Assembly: GCA_033398695.1 (NCBI GenBank)
Contig: CM065818.1
Coordinates: 82,208,092-82,272,091 of the forward strand
Length of the DNA stretch: 64,000 bases
From: Orobanche coerulescens
Lineage: Eukaryota; Streptophyta; Magnoliopsida; Lamiales; Orobanchaceae
Reading direction: 5' to 3'
How positions within the stretch are numbered: the first letter of the stretch is position 1; the number at the start of each line of letters is the position of its first letter. The notes below the pieces were generated by a model, which was given only the letters and a program-made list of their open reading frames with translations, made no database searches and was not told the DNA's origin. Both the position numbers and the translations under genes were made by a program. Positions 49,001-59,136 of this stretch are shown here, piece after piece.

Positions 49001-50413
49001 CGGAGTTACCATATCGATGGTCAACTCATTGATATCGATCCTTTATAAATCTCGTTTGGAGTTCACCCCGTCATTGGTAATCTCGTTCGTTATTGATCCT
49101 TATTGATTCCATTTGAGAGTTGTCTTATCGTTGGTATTCTTGGTTATTAGTCCTTGATTGATGTTATTAGAGTTTACCATGTCGTCGGTATTCTCAGTTG
49201 TTGATCCTTTATTATCCCTATTGGAGTTTACCGTGTCGTTAGTATTCTCGGTTGTCGATACCTTATTGCTCTTGTTGGAGTTTACCGTATCGTTGGTATT
49301 CCCGGTTGTTGGTCCTTATTGATCTTGCTAGAGTTTACTGTGTCGTCAGTATTATCGGTTGTTGACCCTTTATTGATCTTATTGGAGTTTATCGTATCGT
49401 TGGTATTTCTGGTTGTCGACTTTTATTGGACTTGTTGGAGTTTACCGTATCGTCAGTATTCTTGGTTATTGATTCTTCGTTGATCCTTACCGTGTCGTCG
49501 GTATTCTCGGTTATTGATTCTTCGTTGATCTTGTTGGAGTTACTAGATCACGGTATTCTCGTCCGTGGTTGATCCTTTGTCGATCTTGTGTGGAAATATC
49601 GTGTCATTGATATTTCCATTGTGATGCATCGATTGTTTATCATCATTGATTGTGTGAGCATTCATGCTTTGTATTGATATCTGGGACTTGCCATTGTTTC
49701 GGGACAGTTGATTTGCAGATGTATCATGTGATATCGTTTTTTATCAGGATTGGGATCCGATTGTGCGACCCAGCCGACAGAGCTAGTCTTGGCCAGATCA
49801 TTCTATAATTGAGATATGATAAGTTTGGGAATTTTGGTATCATTTCGGATACAGTACAGGTGGTTACTTTTGAATTCATTCATCACTTAAGGACACGAGG
49901 CGTGGGTTACGGTAAGAAATGATTTGTTACGGAGTGTGACAGGTTGGTAAGGCTACTTCGGTAAGAGTACGTGGGGAATGTTCTTACTCTGTAGATTACA
50001 TTGATATGTAATTGTTTTTGTGATGTGATCGTTATCATTGTTGAGTATTATGGCTGACCCCGTCGTGGGCTTTATCTTTTAGGTACTCGGAGTTCGAGCT
50101 AGTAGCGGTCGTGAAGGGATGAGCTTTCCGGTGATACTGGCTATGGCATGGTTGTTGGGATTCGAGTGTTCTTTCTGGTTTTTATAATTCCGCTGCAAAT
50201 GTATTTAATTATGTTTTTATCCGATGTGTGTGTATGTTTCTGAATGGCCTTTCGGCATTCTCTGAACTGTGTTTTTAATCGCTGCGTGTGTTTGTACTTT
50301 CAAAGGGCCTTTTGGCATTTTTTATACGTTTGCGAAAATGATTTTAGCCTTGTGGGTTCTAATATGGGGCCCACGGCGCTGTAATATTCCCGTATGGTTT
50401 TGGGGGTGTTACA
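46070..50413 (+). repeat. Giant LTR 3
   Basis: Same layout: module 46,070-46,226, palindrome array 46,432-46,830, TATA box near 46,843-46,852, tandem array about 48,955-49,620. It ends GGTGTTACA at the target duplication. Confidence 0.9.
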
Positions 50414-53400
50414 GTACGCAGTCCCAAATCTACGGACAAATTTCTTGAATGCAGTGAGCTGGGCCACTGGCGTAGGACTTGTCCCAAGATCAATGGCGCA
50501 TCAGGTAGGGAATTTTTGTTTTTGAAACCATTTTTTTCCGCTACTGTATATTCTGCTTCATGGATTTTGGATTCAGGTCCTTCTTCTCATATTTGTACTA
50601 TGAATCAGGATCTGGAATGAAGTAGGCAGCTTGAAGCTGGGGAAGTGATGGTCACTGTCGGAAGTAGACGAAGTGTCGAAGCAACCGATATTGGATCACT
50701 CCTACTGGGTTTGGAATCCAGTTTTATTTTGACGTTAGATGAAGTACTGGTTTTGCCCAAGGGGCATAAAAACATTGTATCCATTCCAGTCTTGTACCGG
50801 AAAGGATTTTCTTTCTTCATGGACAATGGTAGTTGTAAAATTTATTTTCGAAATAAATTGGTTGGCACAGCTACATTGTTGAATGGTTTATATCATCTGT
50901 ACTTACAAAATAAATTAGCAGTGAACACGATAACTAGGAAATGTGACAGGCATGATACTTAATCAAGCTCTTAAGTGGCGCCTTAGACTTCGTCACATTG
51001 GTCAGACTAAGGTTCACAAAATGGAGATAGATGGACTTTTAAGTATATTGGGTGAAGAACCATATCCAACTTGTGAATCATGCCTTAGAGGCAAGATGAC
51101 TAAGTCCCCCTTCACAGGGACATTTGAAAGGGCTGCTGAGAAACTTGGGTTGGTACATACTGATGTTTGTGGTGTTTTGGAAGCAGACCGAGATGGAAAT
51201 CAATATTTCATAACGTTCACAAATGATCATACTGGGTATGGGATTGTGTACTTGATGAAACATAAATCTGAAGCCTTTACTAAATTCAAGGAATTTAAGG
51301 CCCTAGTTTAAAAACAGACTGGATGTCATATCAAGGCACTTCGGTTAGACCGAGGTGGCGAGTATATGAGCACCGAGTTTTGATGAGTTCCTTAAGGAAC
51401 ATGGAATAGTTTCACAATACACACTGCCAGGAACCCCACAATTAAATGGTGTTTTAGAAAGGAGAAATCGGACTTTGTTGGACATGGTCCGCCCCATGTT
51501 GAATTACATTGATTTACCAATTTACCTATGGGGGTACGCCTTACTTACCTCTGCCTATATCCTTAATAGATGTCCTTCCAACTCTGTTCCTATCACTTCT
51601 TATAAGATGTGGAAGGGTAAGAAACCAAGTCTACATCACATAAAGATTTGGGGATGTCCAGCCTATGTCAAGAAGGCTAAGGTGGACAAACTGGAAGCGA
51701 GGTCCGTCAAGGGATGTTTCATTGGATACCCAGAGGACTCAATGGGTTATTTATTCTACATGCCCAAGACCATAGGGTCGTTGTGGCTTTACAAGCGCAT
51801 TTCTTTGAGGATGAATTCATTTAGGAAGGTGGCTCGGGTAGAAGTGTCTCTTTGGAAGAGCATAATGAAAGTCCTGAGGAGACATCTGATCAGGGATCAC
51901 GAACCGATTGTAACACAAACTTCACTTCGAAGGTCTGATAGGGTGTCTCACTTACCTGAGAGGTATGGATACACACATGTCGAGGAACTGGGTCTCCATG
52001 ATGTACCTGATAGCCGTGAGGACGACCCTATCACCTATAACTAAGCGATAGTGGATGTGGACTCCATTAAATGACAAGAAGCTATGGAAGCTGAGATAGA
52101 CTCGATGCATGCCAATCAGGTCTGGACTCTAGTAGATTTACCAACTGGCATGAAGCCTATTGGAAGTAAATGGATATATAAGAGAAAGACTGATGGGGAT
52201 GGAAAGATTTACGCCTATAAATCCAGGCTTGTGGCCAAGGGTTATACCCAAAGGGAAGGGATCGATTATCATGATACCTTCTCGCCCGTATCTATGATCA
52301 AGTCGATTCGCATGATGCTTGCCATTGCTTCCCATTACGATTATGAAATATGGCAAATGGATGTCAAAACGGCTTTTCTAAATGGATACCTCGAGGAGGA
52401 AACCGCTATGGAACAGTCTAAGGGTCTTGTGTCCAAAGCTAATATTCATAAGGTGTGTAAGCTGCAACGAGCCATTTATGGGCTGAAGCAAGCTTCTCGG
52501 AGTTGGAACCTTCGATTTGACGAAGCAGTCACGAACTTTGATTTCGTGCAAAACAAGGAGGATCTATGTGTTTACAAAAAGGTCAGTGTGAGCAAAATTA
52601 GGTTCTGAATACTCTATGTAGATGATATTCTACTTATAGGAAATAACGTAGCAATGCTCAACACTGTGAAAGCTTGGCTTTCTAAAAGGTTCTCCATGAA
52701 AGACTAGGGAGAAGCTTCCTATATTCTAGGTATCCGTCTTTACAGAGATAGATCGTGAAGAATGATAGGACTTTCCCAAGCCCCCTATATAGATAAGATC
52801 CTGAGAATATTCAGGAGGGATGATTCTAAAAGAGGGTTCCTTCCCATGCGACATGGAAGTCATCTCACCAAGAAAATGTGTCCTCAAAGTGAGTAAGACA
52901 AAAGAGACATGAGTAAGGTAACCTATGCCTCGACAGTTGGTAGCCTCATGTACGCTATGTTGTGCACGAGACCAGACTTAGCCTATGCTGTTAGTGTGGT
53001 AAGTCGTTTTCAAGTAAACTCGGGAAGGGAACACTGGAATGCCATCAAGAACATTCTTAAGTACTTCAGAAAAACTAAAGATATGGTTCTTACTTACGGT
53101 GGTGGAGAACAAAAGGTGGTTGAATTCACCGATTCTGATTTTCAAGGAGATAAGGACGACTCTAAGTCAACGTCTGGGTATTTGTTTACTCTTAATGGAG
53201 GAGCAGTATCTTGGAGAAGCTCCAAGCAAAGAACTACTGAAGATTCCACCTACCAAGCAATGTACCAAGCAGCCTCAGAGGCTAGCAAGGAAGCATTTTG
53301 AATGCAGAAGTTTGTGCAATAACTTCAAGTGGTGCCTAATGTGGAGCTGCCTATGTCACTATTCTATGATAATGATAGAGCTGTCGCCAAAACCAAGGAG

Positions 53401-53601
53401 CCAAGGGCTCACCACAACACCAAGCATATAGAGAGAAAATATCACAGCGTTCGAGAGATGGTTGAAAGAGGATATGTTTCGTTGCAAAGACTATACTCAG
53501 CAGACAATGTCTCTGACCCGCTGACTAAGCCATTATCTCAGGCTGTCTTGGAAAGACATCTGAAGAACATGGGTATTGGATGCCATGATGTATGGCATTG
53601 A
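50414..53601 (+). pseudogene. Copia-C nucleocapsid-protease-integrase-RT-RNase H, heavily broken
   Basis: This continues gag copy 2 after the insertion. The zinc knuckle has lost its first Cys (FLECSELGHWRRTC). The protease reads DSGPSSH. GAG-pre-integrase (50,645-51,110), integrase (51,110-51,700; LERRNRTLLDMVRPML), RT (52,084-52,760; YVDDILLIGN) and RNase H (52,909-53,601) follow in order. The phase changes near 50,950 and again between 51,311 and 51,475. Stops lie at about 51,309, 52,041, 52,606, 52,706, 52,757, 52,892 and 53,299. Together with 35,957-36,602 it is one element split by the three-LTR insertion. Confidence 0.83.
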
Positions 53602-53616
53602 GTGCAAGTGGGAGAT

Positions 53617-55480
53617 TGTTAGGAATATGCCCTCGAAGGCCACTTAAGGGATGAGAGAGAAGGGGTATTATACTTGTAATTATGGAATAATTAATAAAAG
53701 GCAATATGATTCATTCATTGTTTATTGTATTTCAAATGCATTATTGATATGGTAAACATTGAAGTGAAGTCCATGTAAATAAGAACAAATATTCCACTCT
53801 TGTTATCGGATAAGAGGAAATGCACTGGAACTATTTAAAGCTTATTTACGTAAACCGTTCGTAAGTCGATAAACTTAATTGGGCATTAAGTTTTGAGTAA
53901 GACTTGTATAACTGATGCTAGGACATGTGCATGTCTTGCTAGCATAGTTATAAGTATATTAGTGGGACCAGTGTACTTGAACACGACTCATACTTGATTC
54001 AGTCACACGGTATTCACTCTTGGGTGACGAATCAAGAGGTTATGATAGTATACGTGGACCTTTGACTTGAGGGTTCAGTAAAAGATGTGCCTGTGCCGTA
54101 TAGTTTGTCATTAGAGTAGTTAGACTTATTTGCTTAATCGCTGGGTCAACCTCGAAGTGCGGACTATACGGGTAGGTAGCAGTCTTTACTATGCGCCAAG
54201 AAAGGATTCTATCTCCTGTTAGTGAGTAGGCGAATGTCCTATACGGTTAATGACAAATAAGATCATAAGTCTTTGGCCAAAGCACTCTGATCTAGTCGTA
54301 TTAGATACACTAGTAATCAGTCGGTCTTGATCCGCATTAACACATGTATATAGTCTAGTCAACAGTAAGGTTTGACTTTACCGTGACCTGAAGACTTGAC
54401 CGGGACATCTGATGAAGGGTCTATACGTATATGGTATTCACGACATAATGGTTCTGGAATGATCCCTTCATTCATTCTCAGTCGGGGTTTATAGTGCGAC
54501 CCGCTAGGCTGGCTAAGTGATGCCTGCACTCATTGGTTCCTCCCAATGCCGGCTGAGACGGACCTACAGAGTCACGCATCAGGATCGTTGATGGATAAAT
54601 ATGAATTTATTATCTCTCTATTAATATTAGATATTGGATATCTAATTATGATTTATTGGATAAATCAAAATAGCGGTCTTATGAATTGAAATTAAGTTAC
54701 TGGGTAATTAATTTAATTCATAAATAATATTTCTTAGAGAAATATATTTGTATTTGATATAACTAATTAATTGGATTAATTAATTAGTATAAATACACTG
54801 GAGATAAAACGGAGTGTATTTAACGGAGTCATTCGATGAACGTCCAGTACACAAGCCGAGTGACTCAGCCCGTTTCTTGGAAATTTCCTAGTAGCACCAC
54901 CCCATGTGTCCTCTTAGTTGGTTGTCTTTTTCATGATGGTGGGTAATGTTTTCTACACGTGATTCCAAAGATATGAGATGTTGAAATCTTATTCTTTATT
55001 CATCACTTAATCATGTGAGTAGTGTTTATAGAAAACAAATCAACACCAATCAATCTTGACATCATTCGGCCGAGAGCATCAAGGAGAGAGGGAGAGAAAT
55101 ATTTTCTTGATTTTTCTTCATCTTGGAGTTGAGAGAAAATAAAAAAAATATAAAGAGAAAAATTCCTTTGAAACTTCCTAGCCGTGTTCTTTCAAGAACG
55201 GAGTTTCGGTGATTTTTCTGTCAAGTTCCGATGGGTGGTGACGTTGAGGCATTGTATTTTAGGTGTTTGGGACGAAGGGATTTCATGCTCGTGTTCGGGT
55301 TCATGATCATCATCAACTTACGAAGATACTATCAAAGGCTTCAAAGGTATGGGACTTTGATCCTTTTGTCTTTGTTCATTTTTTTTCGTATATACGTACT
55401 TGATCGATCATGTTTGCAACTGTTTATATTGAGTTTTATTTTTCCACTGCATATTCATCTTTGTATCCGGAATCCCAATA
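53617..55480 (+). repeat. Copia-C 3' LTR
   Basis: The polypurine tract GTGGGAGAT is followed by TGTTAGGAATATGCCCTCGA, a very common copia LTR start. A TATA box TATAAATA lies at 54,788-54,795, then a leader. The end is placed at CCCAATA (55,480), where minus-strand copia-D sequence begins. Length is 1.86 kb. No target duplication could be checked. Confidence 0.7.
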
Positions 55481-55482
55481 GA

Positions 55483-56752
55483 TTCTAACTTCGTGAAGCT
55501 TGCTCAAGTCCATAAATGGAATGCTGAAGCTTGCATACTTTAAAAGTATCAGTTTTGGGACAGAAAGCCTTTAGGCTGTTCCATATAGATCTCCTCCTCG
55601 AGTAATACATTGAGGAATGCCATATTCACATCCATCTGACATATCTCATTTTCTTATTGAGCTGTTATGTCTAGCGTCATATGGATAGACTTGACCATAG
55701 GTACAGTGAGAAGATCTCATGGTAATCGATTCATTCCTTTTTGGAATAACCCTTCGCCACAAGCCTGGCCTATAAGGCTTCAACCTTGTCATCCCCATCA
55801 ATGTTTCTTTTGTTAGATCCATTTACTACCAATAGGCATTATTCCTTTGGAATGCTCTACGACAGTTCAGACACCATTGGTATGCATCAAGTCTATCTCG
55901 GATTCTATAGCCTCATGCTGTTTTGTGGAGTCTACATCCACCATCACTAGGTCATACAAAGTAGGGTCGTTCTCTTGGTTATTATCTGGTATCGCATGGA
56001 GACCTAGTTCCTCCAAATGCATAAAACCATACCTCTTAGGTAACTAACTCAATCTACAAGGTGGTTGCTGTGTTTTAAAGGTTCGATTCTGATTTCTTAT
56101 TCAGATGTTCCCATAGGAGTTTCCTTATATTCTTCCAAACAAACATTTCTACCCGCGTCTCCTTCATGAATGAAGTCATCCTCAATAAAGTCCGCTTGTG
56201 AAGCAACTATGATACTAAGATCTTTATGCATGTAAAATAAATAACCCATAGAATCATGTGGGTGTCCTATTTAATGTCCCTTGCTGAACCTCGCTTCTAA
56301 TTTCTCTACATTAGTCTTCTTAACATGTGTAGGACATCCCCAAATTCTAATATGACTAACACTTTGTTTCCTTCTATTCCACATCTCATATGGAGTTCTT
56401 GGAATGGATTTGGACGGACATCTATTCAAGATGTGAGCAGTAGTAAGCAATGCGTATCCCCATATATAAATTGGTACATAAGTATAGTTAAGCATAGAGC
56501 GAACCATATCCAACAAAGTTTGGATCCTTCCTTTTGAAACACCATTTGATTGTGGAGTTGATAGAGGCGTAAATTGTGACTATTTCTTATTCTTTCAAAA
56601 ACTCATCAAACTTAGTGCTCATATATTTGGCTCCTTAGTCCGACCGAAGTGCCTTAATATTGCCACGTTGGTTTCAACCAATGCCTTGAATTCCTTGAAT
56701 TTCTCAAAGGCTGCGAATTTATGTTTCATTAAGTACACAATTCTATGCCTAG
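55483..56752 (-). pseudogene. Copia-D integrase-to-RT fragment, heavily broken
   Basis: Minus sense runs from integrase (56,271-56,520; LDMVRSMLNYTYVPIYIWGY, NRCPSKSIPRTPYEMW) to the first third of RT, with stops throughout. Both ends are cut: by the copia-C LTR border at 55,483 and by LTR-E at 56,753. It is related to copia-A, B and C but more decayed. Confidence 0.72.
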
Positions 56753-57094
56753 TGTAATGCCCGAGGTTTTTGTCTCCGGTTGCGATGAATTTTTTTCTCT
56801 ACTGTTTAGTGGATTATATGTTGTTCATGCCTATATGATAGTGTGTCATGCATTGACACGTGTTTGGTCTTGATTCAGATTATTCCGTGTTTGTCGTTCC
56901 ATTGGCAGGATCGTTGTTGTGATGATTTTTGGTGCGATTCTTTTGCCTATGCAGCAAGGATAGCGCACGTTATGTGCATGGATAGTGCGCGCTAGTGGAG
57001 CGTTGCTAGCGCACGCTAAGACACAATTAGCGCATGCTAACTGGAGGTGCGGAAACATTCCAGAAGCTACTCGACTGGGTTGGAACGTTGATTG
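56753..57094 (+). repeat. Truncated gypsy LTR (LTR-E)
   Basis: Starts TGTAATGCCCGAGG inside copia-D integrase and stops at the gypsy-2 insertion. It carries four AGCGC(A/G)CGCTA-type palindromes (56,960-57,041). The remainder is presumably beyond gypsy-2, outside the window. Confidence 0.6.
56960..57041. promoter_or_regulatory. Array of AGCGCGCT-type palindromes in LTR-E
   Basis: Four sites: TAGCGCACGTTA, TAGTGCGCGCTA, TAGCGCACGCTA and TAGCGCATGCTA. The array is cut by gypsy-2. It is similar in place to the arrays of the other LTRs. Confidence 0.6.
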
Positions 57095-57630
57095 TGTAAC
57101 ACCCCCAAGTTATTCAGGGTATATTACAGCGCCGTGAGCCCCGCCGTGGGACCCACAAGGCTAAATATACGCGGAACTGTAAACTTTGACCGAGAAGGTC
57201 TACACACAATAGAATGAAAACATTACAATGGTATTCAAAAACAGAACCAATGTATTCACAGACATCACAATATGAACCAATACTTCGGCAAACACAGGCC
57301 GGGAATCAAAGAAAATGGGAAACAATACTCGAGTATTCAATAACCAATCTAGTACAACAACACTGAACGGAAAACTCATAACACCACTGGAAGGAAGACA
57401 CAGTATCACACTTGCCCACCATCTTCATGCCGACCCGATACCTGCCTGTCCGACCTCCTGGAACCTGAAATACATGAAACGTATTTCCCCCATAAAGGGG
57501 TTAGCCGTCGAATAGCTAGTGCAAGTATATCAATACGAAACACAATACTCCTCGACAATAAAGTAAAATGTAACCTTCAATTCATCAATTCAAGACTAGT
57601 ATTCCGGAATAAATAAAATCTCATAAGACG

Positions 57631-57868
57631 TATGTGAATGCCGTAGAAACGGTTCGTTCACCTCATACGCCGATACGTATGTGAATGCCGTAGAAACGGT
57701 TCGTTTACCTCATACGCCGATACATGTAGGAATGCCGTAAAAACGGTTCGTTCATTACATGCCAACAATACATACATGAATGCCGTAAAAACGGTTCGTT
57801 CATAATATGCCATCAATATATCTATGAATGCCGTAAAAACGGTTCGTTCATGATATGCCATCAATATT
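57631..57868 (-). repeat. Five-unit 46-base tandem repeat in gypsy-2 LTR
   Basis: Each unit has the invariant core GCCGTARAAACGGTTCGTT with a drifting remainder. The core GCCGTAAAAACGG includes an imperfect inverted repeat (CCGT/ACGG). Confidence 0.88.
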
Positions 57869-58627
57869 TCTTACTTTCAAAGTCAAGAATGTACAATCAT
57901 AAATGTATACTTGCCTTTGAGACATCGAGAAATCGAACGGAGGAAAGGTATGAGTTCGGTAGGTCCAAGAACGCGCTTCCGGCACCTAAACGATTCGCAA
58001 GGAATATGACAATTAATTATCCATACTCGAATTACACGAAGAGACTCCCGAAACTCGTCTACGATTCAAGAAAATATACGGGTGAACAACTAAAGGTTGG
58101 GAAATCGCCCAAACTCCCACAAGTCCGAAAACGGCACAATCCAACCCGTAAAATCGTAAGAAAACACTCATACGGTATAGATATATCAAAATCTCAAGGT
58201 TCTCAAGCCTCAATCGGATAAAACGGACGAATCTACGAAAACCCCCAAAATCCAACACCAAAATCAAAGTGTTCTTGAATAATCTTTCAATAATCCGATG
58301 AATACTCAAACATGTCCATACTCACGCATATATCACTTCATACACCATGATTTTATCATCCAAAACGTCAATACCCACACAAAATCGAGAAGTCAAGATG
58401 TCGAAGAAACAACATCTTGAATATCCAAGCTCTATGATCCAAGGAATACGCGTTAGATCGACTATCCGGGCTTCCCAACTGAGTGAAAGTGGTAAATCTC
58501 CAACACACAAGTGATAGATGTGAGAAAACTCCTCCCTCAAACTCTCTCTCTCGCAGGTGGAAGAAGGAAATGGAGGAAATGAGCGGAAATCTCGCTTAAA
58601 AAGCCGAATTATGCAGTTGACCGCATT

Positions 58628-58893
58628 GTGTGCCGCGGCTCAGCCCAGGCGTGCCGCAGCACGATCTAAAATTGCTCCCGTGTTTGAGCGTGCCGCGGCT
58701 CAGCCCAGGTGTGCCGCGGCACCGGGTACAGGCGGTTTATGGCTGAGGATGCAACACAAGTGTGCCGCGGCTCAGCCTAGGTGTGCCGCGGCACTGACTC
58801 GGCAGTGTGCCGCGGCACCCGGTACAGTCCGCTCGGCCAGGTTTAGGAAATGTGTGTGCCGCGGCGCACGCTCCTTGTGCCGCGGCTCACACC
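58628..58893. promoter_or_regulatory. Array of GTGCCGCGGCAC-type palindromes in gypsy-2 LTR
   Basis: About ten sites with the core TGCCGCGGC. Several are spaced by the shared linker TCAGCCCAGG. It lies just upstream of the TATA-like site in element sense, where gypsy-1 has its ACGTACGT array. Confidence 0.8.
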
Positions 58894-59101
58894 CCCTTCG
58901 GGTCCTAAAATGATGGAAAATGACCCGGGAAGAGAATAAAAGTAATAGGATTCAATGTCTGGGCAGCAATAACACGAAATAGAAGTACGGAAACCCCAAA
59001 ACGGTGGTTCCAAGCAATTATTACAAGGGTTCGCTCAACAAATCACGATTCGAAGAACATGAAGAGGTTTGAAATGACATGACTTTCGACCGGGTATTAC
59101 A

Positions 59102-59136
59102 TTCTCCCCCTCTAAAAAGAAGTTTCGTCCCGAAAC
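59102..59136 (-). other. gypsy-2 polypurine tract region
   Basis: In element sense GTTTCGGGACGAAAC is followed by TTTTTAGAGGGGGA and the LTR. The layout is the same as gypsy-1. Confidence 0.8.

Larger units (their letters stand above)
36603..50413 (+). mobile_element. Non-autonomous chromovirus-like element: three giant LTRs and two 391-base interiors
   Basis: The structure is LTR (4,345) - interior (391) - LTR (4,340) - interior (391) - LTR (4,344). Each LTR begins TGTAATATCC and ends GGTGTTACA. Each interior begins with an initiator-Met tRNA primer site and ends with a GAGGAYGAAAC motif and AAGTGGGTGTATA, the chromoviral second-strand primer. The whole is flanked by GTAGG (36,598-36,602) and GTACG (50,414-50,418), a target duplication with one mismatch; copia gag copy 1 (GTAGG at about 35,270) shows the empty site. 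There is no gag or pol reading frame anywhere, so all proteins must come from another element. Inferred to be a Tekay-type derivative. Confidence 0.88.
57095..59101 (-). repeat. gypsy-2 3' LTR (left)
   Basis: 2,007 bases, TGTAACACC to GGTATTACA on the plus strand. It contains five units of a 46-base repeat (57,631-57,868; AATGCCGTARAAACGGTTCG), a CCCC-TTTAT-GGGG hairpin (57,487-57,500), and a palindrome array (58,628-58,893) upstream of a TATA-like CTTTTTAAG (about 58,597-58,605) in element sense. Confidence 0.9.

Noticed and set aside
36603..50413. A 4.73-kb tandem satellite, rDNA-like repeat or plain segmental duplication
   Set aside because: Unit borders coincide with TG...CA LTR ends, primer sites and second-strand primers, and the array has a single 5-base target duplication, so it is a retroelement.
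57631..57868. CRISPR-like spaced repeat
   Set aside because: The units are contiguous tandem repeats with drifting similarity, inside a plant LTR, and have no unique spacers or cas genes.
58628..58893. CpG island or promoter of a host gene
   Set aside because: The GC-rich stretch is an internal palindrome array of the gypsy-2 LTR, and no host exon lies downstream on either strand.
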